Below the pieces are notes generated by a model that worked only from the letters and a program-made list of their open reading frames with translations, was not told the origin of the DNA and made no database searches. 64,000 nucleotides of DNA from Holophagae bacterium (GTDB taxonomy: Bacteria; Acidobacteriota; Holophagae; Acanthopleuribacterales; Acanthopleuribacteraceae), in contig JAUIFE010000006.1 of NCBI GenBank assembly GCA_030429565.1, forward strand, positions 62,001 through 126,000, read 5' to 3'. A program made the translations under genes and the position numbers. Numbering within the stretch: the first letter of the stretch is position 1; the number at the start of each line of letters is the position of its first letter. Positions 50,328 to 59,261 of this stretch are shown here, piece after piece.

Positions 50328-52469
50328 TTAGCGAATCCCGACCCGGCCCACTTTGACCACTGCACCACTTTCCGCCAAGCGCCAGGTGACCCCTGTGCCC
50401 ACGCCCACTTCTCCACGGTCCATCTTGATCGCGACGCGGGTATCGACTGCTTGGGCATGCCCGTTGTTGGGATTGATCTTCAGGTTCGCCGGTAAATTTG
50501 CCAGGTCGCGGTGGTAGCTGGGCAGGAAACTTTGCAGCGACGACCAAGCGCTGTTGCCCACTATGAAACGCACCTGGTTCTGCGCTGATGGGGCCCTCAT
50601 CGTCCCATCCTGTTTCAGCCAAGTGTCGGTTGGCTCGCCAATCCTGAATCGGATCTGTTGTTCTCCCTTGATCCAGCGAATGAGTGTGACTTTATCCGCG
50701 CCGGCTGTCATGGTCACCCCAGCCTCGGCGCCGGGCTTCACTTTGAGCGCGATTTGGATGGCGTCGGTCGCATCGACCACCAGCGTTTCAGCGAGGGTAA
50801 AGCCCGCGGGTAAGGTGAGATCGAATTCGCCGTTGACGTTGACGGCGGCGGAGAGATCGCCAGTTATGTCGAATCGCACCATACTTAACCGGTTGTCGGT
50901 GCGATCATAATCAACAGTCGCTAAACGGCCTTTGAGGTCGACCTTGGCGGCAATGTCGTCGGCTACGCCGCGACCGATAAAGTTGTCGGCGCTGAACGTG
51001 ATGTCTAACGGTAATCCGATCTCGATCAATCTGGGGTCAATGCTGGTTTCCACGCCTTGGGTATGGTGGTCTAGCGCCAGAGAATCGAAGGCTAAGAGGG
51101 ACAAAGGCAAGGGGGCGGGCATCGCTTCGAGGTCGGCTAGGCGCAAATCGACGTGAAGCTGGGTGTCGGCCGCCAAGTGACGCGGGCCGTTTAGGGTTTG
51201 ATGGGCCAGGTTGGCTTTGCCGGTGGTATATCGCCGGCGGTGATCGGCGCTGGAGCGGCCTGCGCTCACACCAATGGTGAACGAGACGGGCGTGTCGGCG
51301 TTGGGTGCTTCCAGTTCTCCGGTTTGAAGGTTGCGCAGCCAGGCCGAGGTGGGCGTGGAAATTTTAAGCCAGAGGTCATGTTCGCCGGCGACCCAGCGCA
51401 CGACGGCGAGGCTGTCGGCTGCTGCGGCGACGCTGTAATGAAAAGCATCGTCGGGAATGGCGAGTGGCAGGTAAATCGCTTGGTGGGATGGGCCTGGCAG
51501 CACGCGACTATCGGCGAGGGTTGCGCCTTTGTCCAAACGCAGGCGGAGGTAAGCGGGATCTTGCGGGGTGACATCGGCGAAATCGTCGCTGTCGACGGAG
51601 AAGTTAATCGTGCCGGTAGCTTGGTTGTTGTGGTCCACGGCAATATCGCGAATGGTGGTGCTCAGTTCAATACCGGACGCACCTGGCTCCGCCGGCTGTT
51701 GATCGTCGACGGCTCGGCCAATGATGCTGTCGCCGCTAAAGGCAATATTGGCGACGGATCCATATTCAATGTCGCGAAAGTCGGCGCTGGTTTCCACGTT
51801 TAATGTATCGCGATGGAAAGCGATGATGTCACAGGAGAGGATGGAATCCGGCATCGGGGCGGGGACCGGCAGCCAGTCAGCGTCACGCAAATCAAAACGC
51901 ATTTCGGTCCCGACGTGTGCGCCTTGTTGTTGGGCGGCGGGCAAGTTGGCGCGTTGTTGTTGGTACAGCGTTTCGTTGGTTGCCAATGAGGTTTGGCTGT
52001 CGACACCGATACTGAAGCGAACCGCACGTGTCGGAGAAGGTGGGTTGAGGTTTTGGCCGTCGCGGATCCAGGTCGAGGAGCTGCTGGTGATTTTCAGCCA
52101 AATTTCGGGTTCGCCCGTTTTCCAGCGAACGATTGAAACGGCGTCAGCGGGAAGGTTAAGGGTACTGGTTTCGGTGTCGGCATCGGCTTCGAGGGCGGCG
52201 GGAATCAAGATAGGGGCGCGTCCTTCGGATTCGGAAACCAGCGTTTGGCAAAGCACGGCGCCGTGGTCGAAGCGAAGGCGCAGGTAGAAAGGTTCATCTT
52301 GGGAGGCGGCGGCGAAGGCGTTGTCCTCAACGCGGAAAGTGATTCGGCCGCTCTTCTCACAAGCGGCGCGATAGGCCATGGATTCGATAGTGGTGCGCAA
52401 ACCAAGCTCTGCGAATCCAAAAAGCGAGCTGTGGGCAAAAACGATCAAAACAAGAAGTCTGCAAAACAT
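50328..52469 (-). CDS. Exported protein of three repeated modules, paralogue 1
   Basis: 713 residues from ATG 52467-52469 (GAGG upstream); the frame is open to 52610 but that part overlaps the neighbour's terminator. A signal peptide spans residues 1-20. The mature part has three modules of roughly 220 residues. Each contains a hallmark: RW..GE...W.KI, then S/T-rich TW(I/L), then P.A/S....VRF.IG, with a leading segment on FDHGA.L..TLV. All predicted strand; no known catalytic motif or membrane helix. It matches the adjacent gene along its whole length. The family is unknown to me; adhesin, sheath or secreted matrix protein are possibilities. Upstream lies a near sigma-54 promoter. Confidence 0.82.
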   Translation of the reverse strand: MFCRLLVLIVFAHSSLFGFAELGLRTTIESMAYRAACEKSGRITFRVEDNAFAAASQDEPFYLRLRFDHGAVLCQTLVSESEGRAPILIPAALEADADTETSTLNLPADAVSIVRWKTGEPEIWLKITSSSSTWIRDGQNLNPPSPTRAVRFSIGVDSQTSLATNETLYQQQRANLPAAQQQGAHVGTEMRFDLRDADWLPVPAPMPDSILSCDIIAFHRDTLNVETSADFRDIEYGSVANIAFSGDSIIGRAVDDQQPAEPGASGIELSTTIRDIAVDHNNQATGTINFSVDSDDFADVTPQDPAYLRLRLDKGATLADSRVLPGPSHQAIYLPLAIPDDAFHYSVAAAADSLAVVRWVAGEHDLWLKISTPTSAWLRNLQTGELEAPNADTPVSFTIGVSAGRSSADHRRRYTTGKANLAHQTLNGPRHLAADTQLHVDLRLADLEAMPAPLPLSLLAFDSLALDHHTQGVETSIDPRLIEIGLPLDITFSADNFIGRGVADDIAAKVDLKGRLATVDYDRTDNRLSMVRFDITGDLSAAVNVNGEFDLTLPAGFTLAETLVVDATDAIQIALKVKPGAEAGVTMTAGADKVTLIRWIKGEQQIRFRIGEPTDTWLKQDGTMRAPSAQNQVRFIVGNSAWSSLQSFLPSYHRDLANLPANLKINPNNGHAQAVDTRVAIKMDRGEVGVGTGVTWRLAESGAVVKVGRVGIR

Positions 52470-52518
52470 GAATAGGAGCCTCTTGAAACATATTTCGGTA
52501 TCGGTGTTCAAAGGTAAA

Positions 52519-52536
52519 ACGCAGAAAACGTGCGAC
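52519..52536 (-). promoter_or_regulatory. Near-consensus sigma-54 promoter
   Basis: Minus-strand TCGCACG-TTTTC-TGCG: the hcp-type layout (N10 between -24 and -12 dinucleotides), but with CG in place of GG at -25/-24. It lies about 55 nt before the start of the first exported paralogue. Confidence 0.4.
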
Positions 52537-52590
52537 TCACTGAAAACAAAATGATGGTCAAGGGTTAGGACAAAATGAAGGGGATGGGCA

Positions 52591-52621
52591 AAAAAAAACA
52601 CCGGCCACAATGGACCGGTGT
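52591..52621 (-). terminator. Intrinsic terminator after the second exported paralogue
   Basis: Stem ACACCGGTCC/TGGCCGGTGT (one mismatch region) with a 4-nt loop at 52598-52621, eight T on the minus side. Confidence 0.85.
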
Positions 52622-52653
52622 TCTTTAAGCGATTGGAGGATCGCGTGGGGTTG

Positions 52654-54801
52654 TTACTTCTCTACGACTTGGCCGAGTTTGGCGACTTCGCCGCTGTAAC
52701 CCAAGGACAAGGTTGCGGTGGTGCCAACACCGACTTCAGCGCGGTCCATGTCGACCCGGGCACGGGTATCGGCGGCTTGGGGTTGACCGTTGATTTGGTT
52801 CACTTTCATGTTAGCGGGCAGGTTGGCCAAGCCACGGTTGTACTTGCGCAGGAAGCTGCGCAGTGAAGAGGAGGCAGAGTTGCCGATAATCAGGCGAACT
52901 TGGTTCTGCTCGGAAGGCGCCAACAACTCACCGCCGCGTTGCAACCAAGTATCGCTGGTTTGTTTGACGCGCAAGACGATTTGGCTTTCGCCCTGAACCC
53001 AGCGCACGATGGAAACAGCATCTTCAGCAGCAACCATTTCAACACCGGGCTCGGAACCGTTGCGCAGTTTCAAGGCGACATTGATGGGGTCGGCGCCTGG
53101 GGCGACCAGGGTTTTGCTGAGGGTGAAGCCTTGACCGAGGTTCAGCATGAACTCATCACCGCTGCCAAGGTAGGCGAAGGCGTTGCCTTTGATGTCGGCT
53201 TTCAAGACACCGAGGCGTTGGTTGTTACGGTCGTAGTTCAATTCGCGCGAAGAACCGTTGAGGTCGGTGGTTTCGGAGAAGCCGGAAGCGAAGCCGCGTG
53301 CAATCATGCGGTCGTCGCTGAAGGGAATGGGCTCCAGTTGACCGAGGTTGATGTCGGTTGAATCGAGTTCTTCTTCAACACCTTCGGTGTCGCTGTCGAA
53401 AGCGATGGGGTCGAAGTTCAGCGCGGACAGCATTGGCGGTGCAGGCAATGGTTCGAGATTGCCTTCGGTCAGGTCAACATTGAACTGGGTGTCGGAAGGA
53501 AGATGACGCGTGCCTTTGGTGGTGGCGTACGGCAGGTTGGCTTTTCCGTCGGCAAACAAGTCACTGTTGTCGCTGATGGAACGACCGGCGCTCAAGCCGA
53601 GGGTGAAGCCGGCAGGCGCATCAGCGTTAGGCGCTTCCAGTTGACCGGTTTGGTTGTTGCGCAACCAGGTGCTGGTCGGCGCGGTGATTTTGAGCCACAC
53701 GGAAGGTTCACCGGCAACCCAGCGGACGATGGACACGGCGGTTGCGGGGGCGGCGACATCGTAGTCGTACGGGCCGTATTCAGTGGCGATGGGGAGATAA
53801 ATAGGCTGGTGGTCGGCGCCGGGGACAACGCGACTATCGGCCAAAGTGGCACCATGGTCGAGGCGCATGCGGATGTAGACGGGGTTTTGCGGCGACGCGG
53901 TTTCAAAGTCGTCGCTGTCGATGTGGAAGTTAATCAATCCGGCTGGTTGGTTATCATTGTTGATGGCAACGTCGCGGATGGTGGTGCGCAGATCAACGCC
54001 GTAGCTGCCAGGATTCGGCGGGTTGACAATATCGTCTTCAAAGCCGCGACCGATGATGCGGTCGTCACTAAACGCAGCGGACGTTAACTGACCCAAGTAG
54101 ATTTGTGTGAAGGCTTCTGCGCTTTCGACGTTTTCGGTTTGGGCGTCAAAGGTGATGGGATCGAAGGCCAAGGTGGAGTCTTCCATTGGCGCAGGAATGG
54201 GCTCGAGGTTGGATTGGCTCAGGTCAAAACGCAGTTCGGTGTCGACAACGGCGTTGTTTTGCAGGCTGGCGGCCAAGTTGGCGCGCTGCATTTGGAACAA
54301 CATTTCGTTCATGGCTTGTGAGGTTGCGCCGTCAATGCCGATGCTAAAGCGAACGGGACGCTCAGGTGACGGGGCGACCAAATCTTGACCGGAACGGATC
54401 CAGGTAGACGAGCTGCTGGTGACTTTCATCCACATCTCGGGTTCACCTTGTTTCCAGCGAACGATGGTGACGCCGTCAGCGGGAATGTTAATGGTGTCGC
54501 CTTCGTTACCGGAACCGAGTTCAAGTGCGGCGGGCACTTGGATGGGTTCCATGCCGCTGGGCTCGTGAACCAAGGTTTGGCACAACAGTGCGCCGTGATC
54601 GAAACGCAGGCGGATGTAAACGGGATTTTCTTCGGACGCCTCGGCAAAATCGTTGCCGTTAACGCGGAAGTCAATGGCACCGGATTGTTCACAGGTGGCA
54701 CGAACACTCATTTCGGTGATGGTGGTGCTCAGGTTAACATCGGCGAAAACGCTCATGGAACTAAAGGCAAAGACGGCTGATAAAACGAGTTTACGAAACA
54801 T
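52654..54801 (-). CDS. Exported protein of three repeated modules, paralogue 2
   Basis: 715 residues from ATG 54799-54801; the frame continues to 54936 without protein character. A clear signal peptide (FRKLVLSAVFAFSSMSVFA) is cleaved before DVNLSTT. The same three-module design as paralogue 1 is seen: each module has RW..GE...W.K, a TW(I/L) and a P..P/Q..VR.(S/I)IG hallmark, with two conserved cysteines (CEQSG, LCQT) only in module 1. The two proteins are collinear and similar throughout, so this is a tandem gene duplication. A terminator separates the two genes. Function unknown; the export signal and size suggest a cell-surface or secreted structural protein. Confidence 0.82.
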   Translation of the reverse strand: MFRKLVLSAVFAFSSMSVFADVNLSTTITEMSVRATCEQSGAIDFRVNGNDFAEASEENPVYIRLRFDHGALLCQTLVHEPSGMEPIQVPAALELGSGNEGDTINIPADGVTIVRWKQGEPEMWMKVTSSSSTWIRSGQDLVAPSPERPVRFSIGIDGATSQAMNEMLFQMQRANLAASLQNNAVVDTELRFDLSQSNLEPIPAPMEDSTLAFDPITFDAQTENVESAEAFTQIYLGQLTSAAFSDDRIIGRGFEDDIVNPPNPGSYGVDLRTTIRDVAINNDNQPAGLINFHIDSDDFETASPQNPVYIRMRLDHGATLADSRVVPGADHQPIYLPIATEYGPYDYDVAAPATAVSIVRWVAGEPSVWLKITAPTSTWLRNNQTGQLEAPNADAPAGFTLGLSAGRSISDNSDLFADGKANLPYATTKGTRHLPSDTQFNVDLTEGNLEPLPAPPMLSALNFDPIAFDSDTEGVEEELDSTDINLGQLEPIPFSDDRMIARGFASGFSETTDLNGSSRELNYDRNNQRLGVLKADIKGNAFAYLGSGDEFMLNLGQGFTLSKTLVAPGADPINVALKLRNGSEPGVEMVAAEDAVSIVRWVQGESQIVLRVKQTSDTWLQRGGELLAPSEQNQVRLIIGNSASSSLRSFLRKYNRGLANLPANMKVNQINGQPQAADTRARVDMDRAEVGVGTTATLSLGYSGEVAKLGQVVEK

Positions 54802-55540
54802 TGAGTGATACCTCTCGTGTGATGCGGGCCAACCGCCGTGTGGGCGCACGGGGACCATGTCCGAGCAAGCGTGGTCGTGACGCAAAACGACCTGACCACG
54901 ACGCTGGGTGCGATGGTTGTGGGACCCCGTCCGCATGACGGTGGCCTAGGGTGGTTGGGCTTTATGATTGGGAAAGTCGGTTGTGGCTATGATAAGGCGC
55001 GTGAATTCGCCCGCGCTGTTTGTGGTGCGGGCGGCATACCGATGACTTTTGCGGTCCATAATGGTGCCGCGAAAGAACGACGGCGGCGGGCTCGCATGGC
55101 TCAGCGATGTTTGGCGGGGTGGCCAAAGGTCGGTGAACCATGAGCGCCGCAAGGTCGCACACAGCCGCCGTCGGGGGAGGTCGTTAAACCGCTTTCCGGT
55201 GAATAAGGTGCTCGGAACGAGCTCTGGTTGGCTTTGAAACAACGCCGCTTGGAAAGATAAGTGCGATGCTGACAATGAGGGAATCATCATCCGGTGCCGC
55301 GTAAGTGGTTGCAATTCCAACGCTTGGGCGGTGGAGCCGAACCTGATCCGTCGGGCGTGTTTCGGGGGCGTCCAAGGCGTTGAACCCGCCTCGTCCTGAC
55401 AAATGCGATTCTAAGCGAGAGGGCGTTTTGCCTCAATAGACCCAAAGTCATGTTTTGGGGTCATGGGACGCGTGCGGTTTTTTGTCGTGATGAGGTGGGA
55501 AAGCACGTGTTCTGTGGTGTTTAGGCTGTTTGAGAAGCCG
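54802..55540. other. Intergenic region without a supported gene
   Basis: About 740 nt upstream of the second exported paralogue. Short frames exist on both strands but lack ribosome-binding sites. I looked for a sigma-54 promoter like those of the hcp genes and did not find one. Confidence 0.4.
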
Positions 55541-55579
55541 AAAAAAAACAGGAGCCCCCTAAATTGGGAGCCCCTGTTC
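55541..55579 (-). terminator. Intrinsic terminator of the pseudokinase gene
   Basis: Stem ACAGGAGCCCCC pairing (10 of 12) with GGGAGCCCCTGT around AAATT-type loop, followed by eight T on the minus strand, 25 nt after the stop codon. Confidence 0.85.
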
Positions 55580-55601
55580 GACTGGTTGTGTGCGTCCGCG
55601 T

Positions 55602-58600
55602 TTAACGCAGCATGATCTTGAACTGTTTGTTGATCAAGCTGTAGGGATTACCGTACGGATCGTTAAGCACCACAAAATAGCTCATTCGCCCTTCGCTCAA
55701 GTCGGCGTGGGAAATCGAGACTTTCAGATTGTTACCGTTGATCTTCAATGGGACAACGCGGTTCTTGCCGCCATTATCAAAATGGAGTTCGGCTTTGGTG
55801 ATGGGGAACGGCAGGCCGTTGGGATACTGGAACTCAAGGTCCAGCGTGCGGCGACGGCGCAGGCGAACGCGTGCTTCCGGTTTGTGCTGCAGGCTTTGGG
55901 TTGCATTGCGTTCGCGCTGGTCCATCAAGGCGACAATGGCGGCACGGGCGCGGCGTACGCGGGTGGCGTTTTTGGGACCCCACTTTTCGACAAAGGCTTG
56001 CAGGCGGTCGAAATCACCGGCGTTAAGGATGGTTTCGAAGCTACTGCTGGAAAGGTGCAAACCCTTCATGTCGGCGTAGCGGCCTTCCGCCCAACGGACG
56101 TAGCGGCGGCCAATTTTGTCGGCGTTGTCGAGCATGCCCTTAGCGAGGTCGATGTCGGACGTGTCAAAAGCGCGTTGGAAGCGCTCTTGGAACTCCAGGT
56201 CACGCAACGAGGCTTGGGCCTTGGCCGTGTTTTTAAGCTCTGGGTGTTGCTCAATAACCTTCTCGAGGTCGCTGAGCTTGCCGGAGTCAATCGCTTTGTC
56301 GAGTTTGTTTTCAATGCGCAGTTCTTGAATGCGTTTGCGTGCTTGAGCGGCGCCTTTACCGCGCGGGAACGCTCTCAAGTAACGGTTGTAACCGCTGATC
56401 GAATCGCTGCGTTTTGCCACGGCAAACTGCGACTCATCATCGGCTTTGGGGTCGGGTTCGGCTGATTCGAGCAAGCTCTCGTCGCCGGTCCAAAAGGGAT
56501 CCTGAAAAAGAAGCTGGGGATCGGTTTTGTCGGGTGACAACTCAAGTGTGCGGTAACCAGCGTCCCAACTATAAGCCGGCAGGATTAAGGTATCGGCGTC
56601 GTAGCCGGGGCAGTAGACGGTGACATTAATGTCTTGGTCTTGCCAATCGTGCGGAAAGAGGAACAGCGGTTCGGTACCGATGAAGCGATCATTGACCCAA
56701 ACGACGGCGCCGGCCGGTGCGACACTGATGACCAACGGTTCGTCGGCGTGGTCGAAGTAGGGATCGTGGTCTTCCCAGTAGCGCGCGGGTTTACCAGGAT
56801 GAAGGATCGGCTCGAGCCTGCTGGGGGTTTGATCGTCGAGATCAATCGTTTGTGCCTGGAACCCCGAACAAAACAAGGTCACAGCCAGATCGTCGGCCTC
56901 GGACAGATCGCGTTTAATGGTCATGGGCAAGGTGCCGACCAAATTGCCGTCGATGTAAACCGAAGCACCGTCAAAGGGACCGGATAGCTTCCACTCGGTC
57001 GTTTTATTGACCGGGGTCGGGTCGGGATCTGGTTGGGGATCGGGATCCGTGTCGCCGCGTCCCGAAAGGAGCACGACCGCAATGATAATGACCAACAAGC
57101 CGACACCGGCGCCGACGGCTGGTAGCAGCCAAGGTTTGCCCTGACCTGGTGGTTTGGGCGGGGCCGGCGGTGGTGGCGTTGTTCCGGTTTGCGGTGGTGC
57201 CGGCGGCGGTGTGGGCTGGGCGGCGGGTTCCGGTTGCGGGACTGGCAAGGGTTCGGCCTGCGGGACCGGCAAGGGTTCGGCTTGCGGGACCGGCAAGGGT
57301 TCGGCTTTTGGCACGGGCAGCGGCTCCGGTTGGGGCCGCTCTTCCGGTTCCGGGATTTTGTCGAGACCCAGCTCGCTCAGCGACATGCGCACCGTGCCGG
57401 CGACCGGCGGATTCTCCGGGGTGGCGGCGGTCGGCGTCTGCTCGGCTTGGAAATCCTCGTAGGCGTCTTGGTCAAACACGGGCATTTTGACCGTGCTGCC
57501 AACGGTGCGGTTCTCGCCGGGTGCGGTATCCTCGAAATAATTTTCGTCCAGTTGATCGGGTGGGCGTGAAACGTCGACACGCGGTTGTTGCCCTGGCGGG
57601 ATGGTGTCGCTCAAATTGACCATCGGCATTTGGCCCGGGTCTTGACCGGCTTCGGGGTCCGGCATGGCCGTCATTTGAACCGTTGGCGCCATGTCATCTG
57701 GGACATCGTCAAACGCATCCGGATTGGTGTCTTCCAAATGATCAGCGGCAGCCGGGGACGGGGTGGGCGGCGCCGGTTCTCGGCGGCCCGGTGGTGCCGT
57801 CGGCCCTCCGAACAACATCTCTTTCATATCTTCGGTGAACTCGAGCTTCACCGTTCCGGTCATGTCCGGCGGCATGCCGGTTCCCGTGTCGCCTTCACTG
57901 ATGATGGGGACTTCTGTGCTGTCAAAGGCGTCGTTGTCCCATGCGTCAAAGGCGTCGTAGATGTCGGCACAAAATTCGTTGCCACTTTGAAAGCGTTCAC
58001 CCGGTTCTTTGCTGAGTGCGCGCAGGAAAAAGGCTTTTAAGCGTTCCTGCTTGTCGGTCGGCAATCCCGGCACACTTTGAATCTGTGGCTCGCTTTCGGC
58101 GATTTGGTAAATCATGGTGACGGCGCTGGTGGCGTGGAACGGCGAGGCGCCGGTCAACACTTCGTGCGCCAAAATACCCAACGAGAAAAGGTCGGAACGC
58201 GCATCGACGTCTTTGCCTTTTACCTTTTCCGGGCTGGCATAGGTGGCTGCACCCATCTGATTGCCCAACTTCGCCATTTCCTCTTCGCTGATGCGGTTGA
58301 GGGCGAAGTCGATGATTTGGATGTCGGCCTGGTCGTTGACGAGAATTTGGCCGGGATTTAGCGCGCCGTGAATCAAACCCTGACGATGGGCTTCATCAAG
58401 TGCCTGGCCGACTTCGGCCAACACCTTGATTTTGGCGTTGAGATCCAGGCTGCCTTCGCGCAAACAACGCGTCAACGGCGTGCCTTCACGTGCGGTTAAC
58501 GCCATGTACGGCGTTTCGTCGGCAAGGTCGATATCGTAAACAGGTGCAATACGATCGTCCTTGAGGGACGCGCAAACGCGGGCTTCCTCTTTGAGGTTGG

Positions 58601-58766
58601 ACAAAAATGTCTGGCGGGCGGTTTGGTCCGCGAAATTGAGTTCAATGACTTGAAGCGCGACCAGTTGTCCGTTAACCGAGTCGCGTGCGAGGAACGAGGA
58701 GCCGATCGGCCCGTCTTCCAAGAATGCGGAAACCGTATATTTACCGATTCTTTTAGGGTGATCCAT
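55602..58766 (-). CDS. Transmembrane pseudokinase with PEGA domains
   Basis: 1054 residues from ATG 58764-58766 (possible CTG just upstream has better GAGG spacing). Residues about 8-270 form a Ser/Thr kinase fold, but the catalytic residues are changed. Gln39 replaces the VAxK lysine, HGA (133-135) replaces HRD, and DFA (153-155) replaces DFG. A Pro/Glu-rich region with an 8-residue repeat (EPLPVPQA) leads to one membrane helix (about 547-568). Outside are two PEGA-like domains (GASVYIDGNLVGTLP and GAVVWVNDRFIGTEP), a helical stretch, and a C-terminal beta domain. It resembles PknB-type receptor kinases in layout yet should not transfer phosphate. It could scaffold signals with the neighbouring FHA protein. 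Confidence 0.85.
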   Translation of the reverse strand: MDHPKRIGKYTVSAFLEDGPIGSSFLARDSVNGQLVALQVIELNFADQTARQTFLSNLKEEARVCASLKDDRIAPVYDIDLADETPYMALTAREGTPLTRCLREGSLDLNAKIKVLAEVGQALDEAHRQGLIHGALNPGQILVNDQADIQIIDFALNRISEEEMAKLGNQMGAATYASPEKVKGKDVDARSDLFSLGILAHEVLTGASPFHATSAVTMIYQIAESEPQIQSVPGLPTDKQERLKAFFLRALSKEPGERFQSGNEFCADIYDAFDAWDNDAFDSTEVPIISEGDTGTGMPPDMTGTVKLEFTEDMKEMLFGGPTAPPGRREPAPPTPSPAAADHLEDTNPDAFDDVPDDMAPTVQMTAMPDPEAGQDPGQMPMVNLSDTIPPGQQPRVDVSRPPDQLDENYFEDTAPGENRTVGSTVKMPVFDQDAYEDFQAEQTPTAATPENPPVAGTVRMSLSELGLDKIPEPEERPQPEPLPVPKAEPLPVPQAEPLPVPQAEPLPVPQPEPAAQPTPPPAPPQTGTTPPPPAPPKPPGQGKPWLLPAVGAGVGLLVIIIAVVLLSGRGDTDPDPQPDPDPTPVNKTTEWKLSGPFDGASVYIDGNLVGTLPMTIKRDLSEADDLAVTLFCSGFQAQTIDLDDQTPSRLEPILHPGKPARYWEDHDPYFDHADEPLVISVAPAGAVVWVNDRFIGTEPLFLFPHDWQDQDINVTVYCPGYDADTLILPAYSWDAGYRTLELSPDKTDPQLLFQDPFWTGDESLLESAEPDPKADDESQFAVAKRSDSISGYNRYLRAFPRGKGAAQARKRIQELRIENKLDKAIDSGKLSDLEKVIEQHPELKNTAKAQASLRDLEFQERFQRAFDTSDIDLAKGMLDNADKIGRRYVRWAEGRYADMKGLHLSSSSFETILNAGDFDRLQAFVEKWGPKNATRVRRARAAIVALMDQRERNATQSLQHKPEARVRLRRRRTLDLEFQYPNGLPFPITKAELHFDNGGKNRVVPLKINGNNLKVSISHADLSEGRMSYFVVLNDPYGNPYSLINKQFKIMLR
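57232..57340 (-). repeat. 24-bp tandem repeat in the pseudokinase gene
   Basis: Three to four copies of a 24-bp unit (positions 57244, 57268 and 57292 are equivalent) encoding EPLPVPQA-type octapeptides in the cytoplasmic linker. Confidence 0.85.
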
Positions 58767-59261
58767 ATCTGTCAGCGCAACCTCTCGACACGAGTAATAG
58801 GGGGAAGCTGGATAAAAGGCGGTCCCTGCGACCAATACAATTCACAAATTCGGGCCTGATACAAGAGTGACATCTAGCCTAGCAAAAACTGAGCTGAGAA
58901 GCACGTGAACAAATGAATCGAAACCTGGCCGGCTTAACGTAGACGGCGCCTCTGGTTGGTCGTAGGAAAAAGCGATCCTGATTGAAGGGGTTCCCTCGGC
59001 ATGAGCGGGATTGGGCCGCGTGGGCGCCGTGACTGGGTGCCGTGCCTCGGGTTGAGGGAAGCCGTCTCACCATAGATCGTGACAATAAGGGGGACCTGCG
59101 TTGCGGTTCCGGCGTCTATTCATTCGCAACTAGGGGCTTATTGTGTGGCCACAGCATACCACCCTTTCGGTCGACATGCGCAAGTGGGGAGAGGGGGATT
59201 GTTAAATTCTGTAAGCCGACCGGCATAAATGCGACATGGTTGGGTGTGACGACGGCGTCGA
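58767..59261. other. Intergenic region without a supported gene
   Basis: 495 nt between the FHA gene's end and the pseudokinase start. No coding frame is convincing and I see no clear hairpin terminator for the FHA gene. A promoter for the pseudokinase should lie here; no clear boxes were found. Confidence 0.35.

Noticed and set aside
54802..54935. Sigma-54 promoter for the second exported paralogue
   Set aside because: Several GG and GC dinucleotides occur, but none shows the TGGCAC-type -24 and TGC -12 at the right spacing.
55316..55360. GGTTCGGCTCC on the minus strand as a tRNA T arm
   Set aside because: No other tRNA arms can be found around it.
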